This document shows positions 49,491 to 61,365 of a stretch of DNA of 64,000 nucleotides, one piece after another. The position numbers and the translations under genes were made by a program. Source of the DNA: Lineus longissimus (lineage: Eukaryota; Nemertea; Pilidiophora; Heteronemertea; Lineidae); contig NC_088311.1 in the NCBI RefSeq assembly GCF_910592395.1, positions 190,501 through 254,500 on the forward strand. The letters are read 5' to 3'. The notes under the pieces are model-generated. The model searched no databases. It was not told where the DNA came from and saw only the letters and a program-made list of their open reading frames with translations. Within the stretch, counting starts at the first letter, position 1. Each line of letters starts with the position of its first letter.

Positions 49491-51015
49491 AGTCATCGTG
49501 TGTGTAACCCAAAGAATCATAGAATTCTAATCATGAAAAAAGTTAACATGCCAAGACACTCCTGGTTGCTTAGACAGTAAACCAAGTTTATTTCTCCAAT
49601 CATTCAACAAGTGTTGTTCTACCCAGCATTGTTTTTTATTCTCGGCATTTGTGAGTGGAGTTCCTCATGTTACCAGGATGGTGTTTGAACATTCCTGGGA
49701 CTCCTTTGCTCAAGCATATTTGGTCTCAACACCAGAGTGAAATTTCGATCGAACCACGAGTCATATTACCCTCAAAAAGTGGCAATCCAAAGTGGCCTCT
49801 TGATACAAATACTTGGAAGGCTAGTGTGGGGAAGGCAATTCCAGTAAAACAATGGCATATTGTTCAATTCTCTGAAAACTTAGTTCCTTGGAACTCTGTC
49901 ATTTCTGTTGGGGAGTTGAAACTAGTATTTATGAGGATTCAAAGCAAAGTACATGTGGGCTCAAGTGAATCTTTCATATCATGACCAGCCTTGTGTAGGC
50001 AGTAACCTACGATTCAGGTTCCTGGAGCTTCATTTTGATGTATGGCCAGCACATGTGCTGATTCCTTTGATGCGAGTCTAATGATAATTGGTACGAAACC
50101 AATTCCTCTTCTTTTCCTCCATACCACCATACTTTTGCTCTGTGTCCGTCGTGTGCCATTAAAAACTTTAGAGGGAAAAACTACCAGCTATTGTCACAAT
50201 GGGCGATTCCTCCCACTGGAGTAGAGAATCTACCATGAAAGGTCAGCGCCATTCCTTCTGATCACAAGCTTCACAATTCCCACCGAAAGGGCAATGTCAT
50301 GGTTGTAACATGTGTTCATCTCATGGCTTACTTCAAGGGTCACAAGCAAAACTTGAAGGATCGTAGGACCGAAAGGGCGAATTCATGAATGGTATCCTTC
50401 AACATCAGACATGACTGGCGAACTCTCTAGAAGACAATGATAACAGAACAGAGCAGTTAACCAATTACAACCTCACTGGTTTGGCCAGTCCCTGTTTGGG
50501 AGAGAGTTGCTATTATGAATTCCCTTCTCATCTGAACGCTACTTGCACGGCCTCGCTGACTCACACCTGTGATGAACAGTTAGCTGTGTGGGAGGGTAGC
50601 TAGAGGTGCAGTAGCTAGAGGTGCGAGGTGCTGCTTGTGTGGAGGACTGGCCTGTGGACATATCATTCACCCGGAGCAAGTAGGGATTACATAGAATAGT
50701 TTGTCTTTAAGAAGGAATTTCGTAGAATTGTTTGTGGTTTAAGAATGGATTACATAAAATCGTTTTAGACTTATTGACATATTGCATATCAACATTGTTC
50801 TCAACAGACTGTTAATGATAGAACATTGATTTGCTTGTATTTCGATTCACGTGGGATTCATGAGGATATTTCAGAAGAGCAATCTTGTTGATTTTCGGGA
50901 CTTGTTGTGAGGGAGCCTGTCGCCTGTGTGTCTCAGTTATGGATTCTCACCATCATCTCTGCCTCCCATTTGGAGATGATTGTGATGGGACAGTATTGGC
51001 CTGAGTGGATTAGCT
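49491..51015. other. Intronic stretch with no recognised feature
   Basis: Only short ORFs without support are present. A small local duplication of gtagctagaggtgc lies near 50600. Confidence 0.4.
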
Positions 51016-51400
51016 GGTGTTTTCCATGTGTCTTGGAGTCGTGAGGAGATCTCGTGTTCCTGGGCCGGTGGTTGGACATCATTGGAGTATTGACCTCTAG
51101 ATTGAGGGGTTGTTTCCATTCACCTTCTTTAGTCACAAGATGATTTCAACTCTGATTCTCTGTATTCTGGACTGTAAGATGGACATCACTAGAGTATGGA
51201 CCTCTAGTGTTAGTGGGTGTTTTCCATGTGTCTTGGAGTTGTGAGGAGATCTCGTGTTCCTGGGCCGGTGGCTGGACATCATTGGAGTATGGACCTTTAG
51301 AGTTAGCTTCACCTTCTTCAGTTACAAGATGATTTCAACTCTCTGGTTGATTCTCTGTATCCTGGACTTTTGGATGCACATCACTGGGATATCGATCCTT
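51016..51400. repeat. Imperfect direct duplication, about 200 bp, two copies
   Basis: The phrase gtgttttccatgtgtcttgg occurs at 51017 and 51217, followed in both by a gaggagatctcgtgttcctg segment, gggccggtgg, tggacatcattggagtat, and later acaagatgatttcaactct. The copies differ by substitutions and small indels. Confidence 0.85.
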
Positions 51401-52735
51401 TGGAATACGCAGCAGTTCTTTTGTATTCTATTAATATATTCCAAGTTGATGATATAGATGAATGTTCATCTATCAATTGTTGATCAAGTCCGTTATCATG
51501 ACTCCTGATCTGTGTGTCGGTTTCTTCTTATATTCAAGAGAAGTTTCTCTACAGGCGGACCATCAAATAGAAATCGATCCAGCTACCATGGAAGTGTTTC
51601 TGTCTCTATAAATCATTACAGACAATTGATGGAGTGATTCACGTGGGTGGCTTTGATGGTCATCTCTTTATCTAGTGCTTATTCATCCAGGCATGGTGTG
51701 TTGGGTGAGATACGGCTGCAAAGTGAAAGGGCGTAGGCAGCGATTATCAATCAATCACTTCATCCACAATGACATCTTTTGTGCTGGCTAAACCGAGGTA
51801 TAATGGTCTCGTTCTGTTTGATTGGTTGTCTGGGGATTCGTTCAGTTGAAAACTGTTGGAAAATAATGGTCATATCATGACAATTAGTGAATTACTGTTA
51901 TTATTGGTTGTGATGGTGGTCTAATTGGTGATGACCTGTTCGTTCTGGCTCTCGCAGTTAGACATCAGTAATGTTACTAGTGACATGCTTCATATCATTG
52001 GAGATGGGAGACACTGACACTCTTGTGCTTTGACCAGTTTGGAGCAATCATTCTTGGCTCAATGTGAAGGCTTTTTGTGGGGCAGCATCTTGTACAAGTA
52101 ACGTTTGTACCAGTTACCTCCTGATGGCTCTTGACTGGGAACAAGTCTGACAGGGTCCAGTCATGATTGTCTGGTATTGCTGCTGCCTGTTACTCTGTGA
52201 ACTGAATACCTTTCTCTTGAGCTGATGTATGTTTCTTTGAAGTAAAGTTTGTTCCAGTACTTTGGCTAGTGACCAGGAGTAGCTAGGTAGCTCTAGATGC
52301 TGATGGTCTATTTGTGCTTTGTTGCTCCATGAAGGCTTCTCCCGCTGGTTGCTATCACATCTAGGTTCCCTTCTCCAGGCAACTGCTACCTGCTCTACTC
52401 ACCCACTTGTTGAATGCCTCACCGGGGATTCACTTGAAGCAAGACTATCCACCAAATGAGCAAGTGCTTTACAAGGAAAGCTTCACTGCTTGTTTTGTTA
52501 GTTTGCAGGTACAGATGAGTGTTTTCATGTTTGTGTGGACATTATGTAGAGGAATGCCTGTTGATGGCATCTGATTAGATGAGGAAGAAGAGTGTTCGCA
52601 AGCGGTGCATGCTAACTGTGGATTGGATCAAACCAGTTTCTCATCATTGAAGCCACTTTCATTTGAATAACTGATAACCTGTTCAATTCAGGGATGTCTT
52701 TGTCCGATTCCTTTTCACATTGGTTATGGTTTTGA
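51401..52735. other. Intronic stretch; one acceptor-like site
   Basis: A pyrimidine-rich acceptor at ttgttttgttagtttgcag (AG at 52507-52508) abuts GTACAG, a weaker relative of the ratchet site at 42788. No exon is seen. Confidence 0.35.
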
Positions 52736-54441
52736 CATATTCTGGTTGATGGTATCCTTGCAGCATGAATGGTATTGGCAAGAGTAACCTATCATATTCT
52801 GGTTGATGGTATCCATGCAGCATGAATGGTATTGGCAAGAGTAACCTATCATATTCTGGTTGATGGTATCCATGCAGCATGTATGGTATTGGCAAGAGTA
52901 ACCTATCATATTCTGGTCGATGGTATCCATGCAGCATGAATGGTATTGGCAAGAGTAACCTATCATATTCTGGTCGATGGTATCCATGCAGCATGAATGG
53001 TATTGGCAAGAGTAACCTATCATATTCTGGTTGATGGTATCCATGCAGCATGAATGGTATTGGCAAGAGTAACCTATCATATTCTGGTCGATGGTATCCA
53101 TGCAGCATGAATGGTATTGGCAAGAGTAACCTATCATATTCTGGTTGATGGTATCCATGCAGCATGAATGGTATTGGCAAGAGTAACCTATCATATTCTG
53201 GTCGATGGTATCCATGCAGCATGAATGGTATTGGCAAGAGTAACCTATCATATTCTGGTCGATGGTATCCATGCAGCATGAATGGTATTGGCAAGAGTAA
53301 CCTATCATATTCTGGTCGATGGTATCCATGCAGCATGAATGGTATTGGCAAGAGTAACCTATCATATTCTGGTCGATGGTATCCATGCAGCATGAATGGT
53401 ATTGGCAAGAGTAACCTATCATATTCTGGTTGATGGTATCCTTGCAGCATGTATGGTATTGGCAAGAGTAACCTATCATATTCTGGTCGATGGTATCCAT
53501 GCAGCATGAATGGTATTGGCAAGAGTAACCTATCATATTCTGGTTGATGGTATCCATGCAGCATGAATGGTATTGGCAAGAGTAACCTATCATATTCTGG
53601 TTGATGGTATCCATGCAGCATGTATGGTATTGGCAAGAGTAACCTATCATATTCTGGTTGATGGTATCCTTGCAGCATGTATGGTATTGGCAAGAGTAAC
53701 CTATCATATTCTGGTTGATGGTATCCTTGCAGCATGTATGGTATTGGCAAGAGTAACCTATCATATTCTGGTTGATGGTATCCATGCAGCATGAATGGTA
53801 TTGGCAAGAGTAACCTATCATATTCTGGTTGATGGTATCCATGCAGCATGAATGGTATTGGCAAGAGTAACCTATCATATTCTGGTTGATGGTATCCATG
53901 CAGCATGTATGGTATTGGCAAGAGTAACCTATCATATTCTGGTTGATGGTATCCATGCAGCATGAATGGTATTGGCAAGAGTAACCTATCATATTCTGGT
54001 TGATGGTATCCTTGCAGCATGTATGGTATTGGCAAGAGTAACCTATCATATTCTGGTCGATGGTATCCATGCAGCATGAATGGTATTGGCAAGAGTAACC
54101 TATCATATTCTGGTTGATGGTATCCATGCAGCATGAATGGTATTGGCAAGAGTAACCTATCATATTCTGGTCGATGGTATCCATGCAGCATGAATGGTAT
54201 TGGCAAGAGTAACCTATCATATTCTGGTCGATGGTATCCATGCAGCATGAATGGTATTGGCAAGAGTAACCTATCATATTCTGGTTGATGGTATCCATGC
54301 AGCATGAATGGTATTGGCAAGAGTAACCTATCATATTCTGGTCGATGGTATCCATGCAGCATGTATGGTATTGGCAAGAGTAACCTATCATATTCTGGTT
54401 GATGGTATCCATGCAGCATGTATGGTATTAGTAACCTATCA
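52736..54441. repeat. Minisatellite, 57-bp unit, about 30 copies
   Basis: The unit starts catattctggttgatggtat, continues ccatgcagcatgaatggtat, and ends agagtaacctat. The period is 57 bases (52741 to 52798). Three sites vary: gttgat/gtcgat, tccatg/tccttg and catgaatgg/catgtatgg. Because 57 is a multiple of three, the minus strand carries ORFs of 578 and 562 codons with a perfect 19-residue period. All three variable sites change the amino acid in both frames, which argues against coding. Confidence 0.97.
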
Positions 54442-54780
54442 CTTCCTTCATTTCCAGCCTGAATACTATCACTCTACTCCTTCAAAGACTATCATCAGGT
54501 ATGAACATACTGGCATTTTTTCGCGGAGACTTTATGCTTGGATCTCATTTGATGTTTTCTGTTGAAGGGCAACTCACCAGCTTCTTTTCAGTTTTTGATT
54601 CAACCATTCTACAGTTTTTTCTACCTGGCTATCATTTGCTGTGTCAAATAGGCCTGATTCATTCTGTTTCAGTAGAGAGAAAGATATGCTTTTTCCAAGG
54701 CTTTTTTCATTAGCAGTTACAAATTTTGCACTTCAGTGATGGGTCTTTCAGTTTGTTGTGGTTTTAAGAGGGTGCTAACA
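54442..54780. other. Intronic spacer with no recognised feature
   Basis: About 340 bases with a CAG|GTATGA motif near 54499 that lacks a strong pyrimidine tract. Nothing else is seen. Confidence 0.4.
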
Positions 54781-55125
54781 TACAGTGGAACCCCGGTAAC
54801 ATGACCACTCATGGGACCGAGGTTGAATGGTCGCGTTACTTGAGTGGTCGGGTTAATGAAGTCGAAAATCCGGGGACAAAATGCATGAATAGGTTTTCCC
54901 ACCAAAATTGTTGAACTTATTCATAAGTTCAAAATTTTGAAGAAAAAAATTTCAAAGCCAAAATTTGTTTGGGGCTGATGATGTTTCTACAAAGTAGAAG
55001 AGCAGAAAAAAAAAGTGAAAAAAAAATTTGGACTTAGAAATTTTTTCATCCTTCAGATTTGAATTTTTTCACAACATTTTTTGGGGGCTGATGATGTTTC
55101 TACAAATTGAGCAGAAAAAATTAGT
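54781..55125. mobile_element. Pogo-like terminal repeat with AT-rich dispersed repeat (copy 3)
   Basis: TA-CAGTGGAACCCCGG at 54781-54796 is a target dinucleotide plus a 14-base terminal sequence that is the exact inverted match of the right end at 12407-12424. The subterminal ggtaacatgaccac also matches its counterpart (ggtaacacgaccac). The AT-rich part from 54898 shares ggggctgatgatgtttctac, gagcagaaaaaa and atttggacttagaaat with the other copies. The ggggctgatgatgtttctac block is itself duplicated here. No right end and no transposase are seen. Confidence 0.55.
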
Positions 55126-56089
55126 TAGTACTCTTCCTCTCAGGTCACAATGGGTACTTTTCTTTGAAAATTGTTTATTTTTCTGTCGGTGGAAGAGGTT
55201 CTTTGGTGGAAATAGATGCAATTCAGAGTCAGTTTATATAACAAGCAATGTTTGGTGTCTCAGTGAGTCTGGACTTTGGTGAATTCTTTATCCTTGCTTG
55301 TCGCTTCTGGCCTCTTATCAGCCTGTAAGGGCCAAGTCCCAAGGGCTAGCTTGTCTCTTACTGGAGGAAGGGACGCCATGCTATCACAGAGAGTCGGTAA
55401 TTCAGCATCTTCTCAGCTCTCAGTACTGACTGGTAGTAGGAACCCAGAGACATGAAGCAACATTAAGGAACACTTTGATGAATTAGAGCTGCCGATAATG
55501 ACAGCTTTCATACATCATTATTCAAATATTTCTAGGAAGTGTCTCCTTGTGTCGGAGACTCTCATTGATTATCTAAAGAAAGTTGTTTCCGTGTCAGAGC
55601 GCTGAATCCGGAGTGTGCCTCTTGGGAGATGAAAACAAACTTGGTTGTAGTTGAGGAAGGCATTACATGACAAATGTCCAACGCAGCAGTAAGATAGAAA
55701 TATGCTCATGAAGTACTATGTGTATGGACACCAAATACAAGAGTGAAGTGCTATTACTGTGTAATCATATAAAAAGATTTTCCATGAAACTTTACTTCCA
55801 TGATTGTGTGAGATGTGTTATGATATTCTTTACTTGAAAGATCCTTTGAACTGGTGCTTCTGTGCTGACTGGGAATAAAGATCAATGGTTCATGGTGACA
55901 TATCAACACTGAAGTCTCACCTTCCTGGGGAGGTACAGAAGAGTGTTCCCATTACCTTTGGAGGTCTTTCGACGGTGTGGTGCTCACAATTGGAAATAAG
56001 GTGATGATGTACAGCTGTGATAGTAACACCAGTGCCAGCATTCGAATTCAAGATTTCGTTCATTGCCTGTTGAGTGATACGGCTAAAAC
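55126..56089. other. Intronic stretch upstream of exon C, presumed promoter region
   Basis: No TATA-like element is clearly placed. An acceptor-like ttgag lies shortly before the ATG of exon C, so a noncoding 5' exon cannot be excluded. Confidence 0.4.
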
Positions 56090-56236
56090 ATGTCTGGTGG
56101 ATTCGTGATGTCAACTAACACAATATATGAGGATGAGGTCCCTGTGATCGTGCGTCGGCGAGGGATCATGCTACAAGTGCGCATCACAGACTGCGACTGT
56201 GGTGACTCCTTCAGGAGCACAAGGATATCATCCTCA
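56090..56236 (+). CDS. Alternative first coding exon C (49 aa)
   Basis: This first exon encodes a 49-residue N-terminus: a tract EDEVPVIVRRRG, then a short Cys-containing segment (TDCDCGD) and a Ser/Arg-rich end (FRSTRISSS). An in-frame TAA lies two codons before the ATG, which sets the start. The exon leaves in phase 0 at a GTATGT donor (56237), in phase with the exon at 63226, 7 kb away. No signal peptide, membrane span or known domain is seen. It shares a PVIV peptide with exon B, and the underlying bases match at 11 of 12 positions. The function is unknown. The donor is weaker than those of A, B and D, so confidence is a little lower. Confidence 0.6.
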
Positions 56237-56821
56237 GTATGTATATCATCATTCTTTGTCACTTTGACTAACATTGTTTTCTTTTTTTAGATTTCTTGTA
56301 TTGATAGCTTGATAAGTCAGAACCAAAACCTGCAAAGTCTTCAACTGAAATCCTGCCGTTGTACACCATGTTGATGATCAGTGCTTCCCTGTTGAGGATG
56401 TTAGTTCATTCTCAGTTCTATAGATGGCAATTACATCAGTTTCTGAGTACAAGGTGCCTATGCAACTGATGTTTTAACTTCTGAAAAACCCAGAGTTGTT
56501 CGTCCCATTTTGACGAAGTGAAACACGAACACAGGCTTCCACCAACTGGTGCCTTGGCTGACACGGATGGCAAGATTCAGAGACATAAGAAGTCATGACA
56601 TGGCAAGCAGTACGAAACGGTGACCTCCAGTCCAACAAGAGAAGCCCTCTAAACTCGGATTATCATGAAGCCTAAGAACGATCCTAATCTAGATAACCAT
56701 TTGATACTAGAAGATGTCTTACAAGTGATGTCAAGGAGGAACTAATATCAAATATTGAGATTGATGAAGCTGCATGAATGCTCAACTTATGCCCACTTTG
56801 TCCAAAGATTGGGCTCTGTGA

Positions 56822-57115
56822 AATATTTGAAATTTTGAGTTTTAAGATTTTTTGAAATTTTTGAGTTTTGGAAATTTTTTGAAATTTTTGAAATTTTGAG
56901 TTTTAAGATTTTTTGAAATTTTTGAGTTTTGGAAAAAAATTTTTTGAAATTTTTGAAATTTTGAGTTTTAAGATTTTTGGAAATTTTTGAGTTTTGGAAA
57001 TTTTTTGAAATTTTTGAAATTTTGAGTTTTAAGATTTTTTTGAAATTTTTGAGTTTTTGAAATTTTTGAAAATTTTGGGAAATTTTTGGATTTTGAGTTT
57101 TTGATAGTTTTTGAA
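56822..57115. repeat. AT-rich tandem repeat
   Basis: Repeats of gaaatttttgaaattttgag, ttttaagattttttgaaatt and tttgagttttgg in a roughly 60-bp pattern with many length changes in the T and A runs. The right end decays into shorter gaaatttttg units. Confidence 0.85.
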
Positions 57116-57856
57116 TAGACTGAAAGTGACTTGAGTGACATAATGGACATTTTCTGAAGAGTAGAGCAGAACTTTCTACTCACCCATCACTTGGTCTCCA
57201 AGCAGACTTCCATACCCAGATAAGGAATCGATATTGAAGGCATTATCAACTTTCATTCAGTCTATGACAATGGCTCATTCAGCCGTCTTCAGCATCAGTG
57301 CTACCATCTTTGAGCTATTGCTACTACTAGAATGTAAACAAACCGCTGGCTGGGTTTGTGACTGAATAAAGTGTTATCTTGAATGTCTACAGTAACCTAT
57401 CGTAGCGAGTCTGGCAGCAAACTGTGGTTATGTGTTGTCAACGGGCCTAGGTTTGTTCATCTATTGGTGTCATAACACTTGAGTCATTTGCCTTAGCCAT
57501 CCAAATGTTTAACTCTCTAGATGTCTCTCATCGTTTTAACATCTGATATGACCCGCACTTGGACATGTGAGTTCATTGGGGTTATCAGTCTGGAACAACT
57601 CTTCAATGAGTTTGTCATTCATCGCCTGCCCCAAGTCAATATTGATTATTCCCTTATAAGACAACCTAGAACCAATGTCCGTCTCAAACATCCCATCTAT
57701 TTTGTTCTATGAAACTGGTAGAAGTGATCTTGATCGAGGTCATCATTATAGTTTTAATTGTATCTTGGAAGCAAGGTTTCATAATTTGACACACTTGTGT
57801 GCTCTGCATGGCCATCATCAGGCAGGTCTAGCCTGAAGGAAACCTTTAGGACCCTC
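57116..57856. other. Intronic stretch with no recognised feature
   Basis: Short ORFs only; none is supported by splice sites. Confidence 0.4.
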
Positions 57857-57871
57857 ATGTCTAATTCCAAG
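57857..57871 (+). CDS. Candidate tiny alternative first exon E (MSNSK)
   Basis: ATG-TCT-AAT-TCC-AAG is followed at once by a perfect GTAAGT donor (AAG|GTAAGT), again in phase 0, with an in-frame TAA upstream at 57782-57784. Spliced to 63226 it would give an N-terminus of only five unique residues. Placement between exons C and D and the matched phase support it. Its shortness means chance is a real possibility. Confidence 0.3.
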
Positions 57872-60002
57872 GTAAGTCCAGATTTCAATAAGCCCCGTCC
57901 TTTATCGAGATTCATGGGCTTTAAATCAGTTTGTGTCCAAGAACTGTATGGTCTTTCTGCGTTATGATTGGCCTCATTTCATTTGTTTACCAACACAGAC
58001 TATAGATTTGCATGTGCTTCCCGCCTAGGCCTGGCTGCATTGGGCTTTTTATCGAATGGAATTAGCCTTATTTCGTTCAGTGGCCTCATTGTGTCTGAGA
58101 GGAATCTAGCACATTATGGTGGAGATAGAAAACCTCTTTATCAAAGCCGGGCAGCATTGTGGTGCTTGTGCAGTTAATGGGTGGGCCTGGCTTTCAACTT
58201 GACAACATTGCTCTTTCTCGAGTCTGAGATAATACTCTAGGCCTGTAGAATGCCATTTTATATATCAAACTATCCAGAGAAAGAACATTTGATTGAAGTA
58301 AAAAGTGGGCCTGGGGATTTAGATATTGTATGGCTAAACAAAGATGGGTTTGAGGTTAGGGCTACAGCTCAATTCATCACTTCAACAGATCAAAGAAGTT
58401 CATGTTGGCTGGAGGAACTGGGAAATAGCATGACAGGCTACCTTAACAGTTAGCTACCTTAAGTAGTCCTCATCTGACTCCACACAATGTCATTTTGGAG
58501 AGGTTTTCTCCATTCCCAATGGGCCAGACTTTGCCCTTGACAATCAGCAAGCAGTAGGCCTACTTCCTTATCAAAGTTATCACAGCATGAAATTTAATGA
58601 TTGTTGTATAGTATTGAAGGGGTTATCGAAAACTTAGGAAATGTTTCATCGCTTGAGCTTGACATTACCCACTCTATGTGTACTTTAAGTAATCATCTCG
58701 GTGTTTATCAGGCATATGGCAGGCGAGTGTGTGAGGGACTAATAAGGTTATCGTACACATACAGGAAGACTATGTGGTCTGATAGTTCATGAATGGGACA
58801 CGCAAAGTACACAATGTCAATCAGGTCTTGAGGACTATTTCATGTTGTTATTCTTGGACATCTATTGCTGGCTCCAGAATATCGTGACTTCTTGGCTTAT
58901 TGTATAGGCCTAGCCTTGTAGGAGAGGTTTCAGCGTGTAACTATGTTGCTAATGATCATCAGATGATTGAGGTGGATTGATTGATTTCTGATTGCCCTTT
59001 TGGATTTGCTGTGACAGTGTAGAACATTCAAAGTGACTTCAAGGTCTCATCAAGGGAGGAGTGGAACTGGGTCTCATCAAAGGAGGAGTGGAACTGTCTG
59101 GAATACTTGAATTCACTTTCGATTTTTCTTCCAATGAATGATTGTTTGACATGGACACAGGAGACCTCCTACCAAAGCCTTCTTCTTTACATTCATGCTT
59201 CCAAAGGATGTTTACGAAGTCCATATATCATTCGTTGTACAATTTGTCTCAATGCAGTGTCGGGCCTTTTATATCCAGATCAAACATCAATACCAAGGGC
59301 CTATCGTCAGTTGATTCTTGTCTCTTTCTGGGACATGGCTAACTAATTCTCTGGTTTGGTGGCCACTCTACATTTCTCTGACAGGGAAACATGCTGTGGC
59401 TGTCTTCGGCAATGTGGATTATATCACTTTTGGCCTAACTCGGGAAATGGATTTTCTTCTACTCTGAGATTTCTGAACTGATGACTATTAGTACCTAAGT
59501 GTGCACATCTTGTCATACAGTGTTTCCAGAAGTTAACCATCGATTGCACAGTTAGTGCTCTTCCTCTCAATTCAACAAAGATGAACTGGAGAAGGTGTTA
59601 AAGGCCATTGTCACACCTCAGCCTGCAATACAGCAAAGGTGTAGTTGATATTGTTCACATGGAAGAGCTATCTTGTTGGCAACAATCATCATCTTGCTCC
59701 ACAACTTTGTGAACTAAAGAAGAATTAGAGGCCCACTTCAACTTTTAACCTGAAGTGAGAGTTGATAGGGTCCCTGTCTTACATGCCTACCGGTGATGCA
59801 GAACGAAATCAGAGAAGTCTCATTTACAGGTGTTCTGTCACGTGGACATCAACATGTAAACAACGCATCTCGGTATGATTTCACAACTTTTCCCACCTGC
59901 CTGTTGTGACGTCAATGTATGATATGATCTCGTGAAGGGCCTCTTCACATGGATGTGATAGCTTACTCCTCCATTCTCCTTCCGTGGTCTTAACCATATC
60001 AC
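57872..60002. other. Intronic stretch upstream of exon D
   Basis: A 27-29-base direct duplication (ggtctcatcaaaggaggagt type) lies at 59041-59098. Otherwise nothing is recognised; the promoter of exon D is presumed to lie in the right-hand part. Confidence 0.4.
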
Positions 60003-60341
60003 ATGATCATGCCTGTTCCACGAGCTAACAGGCCCGACTGCCTCGACCTTACAGACATTGGACCTCCACACTTAATGCGACAGACAAGTTTGGAAGGAAG
60101 CCCACCACTCATACAGATACAGACAGAAGAAGGACCACCACAGATGATGCGGCAACTGAGTTGGGGCCCAACAGTACGCTCCTTTACTCGTCAGACAAGT
60201 TGTGGTCCAGCAATACCATCGTTCACCCGTCAGACAAGCATTGAGAATGCTGGACTGAACCGAAGGAATAGTATCTCGGGATACTTGGTCACACGGACAA
60301 GACTAAGGAGGTGTTTATCTGAGACATCAGCACGGGAACTT
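60003..60341 (+). CDS. Alternative first coding exon D: R-x-x-S-rich N-terminus (113 aa)
   Basis: This exon encodes a disordered, basic and Ser-rich N-terminus. An in-frame TAA lies four codons before the first ATG; a second in-frame ATG is at 60009, and either could be used. The exon leaves in phase 0 at GTAAGT (60342) and can join the exon at 63226, 2.9 kb away, the nearest first exon. It has four similar phrases, LMRQTS, MMRQLS, FTRQTS and FTRQTS, plus RRNS and RRCLS. These place Ser29, Ser53, Ser66, Ser79, Ser90 and Ser106 in R-x-x-S contexts used by basophilic kinases such as PKA, and often bound by 14-3-3 when phosphorylated. That role is inferred. The repetition suggests growth by internal duplication. 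The family is not recognised. Confidence 0.75.
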
Positions 60342-61365
60342 GTAAGTCAGGCAAACTCACCTTTTAGTCATCTTTTTAAGGGTTTGGTGGTGATTTCTCT
60401 GAAGCAAGATCACAGACTTTCTTGTGATAGTCGAACAATTCTATAAACTTATTGATAGTCCAAGGTTTGTGTTTGGGAGATGGGAAGACCTTATCCCCTA
60501 TTATACATGAACCAGCAACCAAAGATTTCAATTGAAAGTGACCCAACTCATCCATATTTCCAATTCACCTTGATAAAGTGCCCTTTTTAATGGAACCACG
60601 TTCCTTGATGATGAGTCTATTTCTGTGAGGTACCAGTTCATTCAAATCAAATTTGCCATATTGGAAGCAATCATGAGACTGTAAAGGAATTAGTTATCTT
60701 TGGAGTTACCAACTAGAGCTCTAACCTCATTGTGGTGACCAAAAGCTTGTGTTTGTGTTTCATCATAATTGAACCATTTGAACAGATTTTGGGTGTATCC
60801 CTTCTCTACCTGTCTATCAGCGAAGAAAAGCATGTGAATCGAGTAAATTTTTATTGATCTCTCGGCGTGAATCATCCCCTTGAAGAATCGATAGACAATT
60901 TCGCAACGGGCCTGCCATGTGGGTTCATGAATATCAACGATGAGTTGAAGTAGCAAGCACATGCTGGATTCATCAAGCTGGGGCCCCTCTAGCTATTCTG
61001 TCAGTATTAGAAATGGAAATAAAACGCCAACTGAGAGCAGTTTCCACCTCAAACATAGCTTTGTCATACATCATCTTTGATAAACCCCTGCTTTTCCACT
61101 AGCATTTCATTAGACACAGGCTCCAGTATGGCCTTCCAATCTTTGGGCTAGTAATTCCAGCAATCCCATGGATTATGCCCGATTATTACTGTCTTCCTTT
61201 GATGGACAATGATATGACTTGACCTTCAGGACATGCAAGTCAATAAGCGCTTGATGAGGTCGTGTTGTTGTTATCGAGGCATTGATTGGCTATTGACCGC
61301 GAAGAACGGCAGTCACTTGTGGTGCAATGATGAGTGTGATTAACCATGAAGTGGGGAGGTTGCTT
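60342..61365. other. Intronic stretch with no recognised feature
   Basis: A 90-codon minus-strand ORF (60690-60962) has no domain or splice support. Confidence 0.4.

Noticed and set aside
47408-49580. Plus-strand ORFs up to 175 codons (SPVCCHTSAQSVATPQPS type)
   Set aside because: By-product of the 23-bp array; all three frames give the same peptide cyclically shifted, and there is no splice or start evidence.
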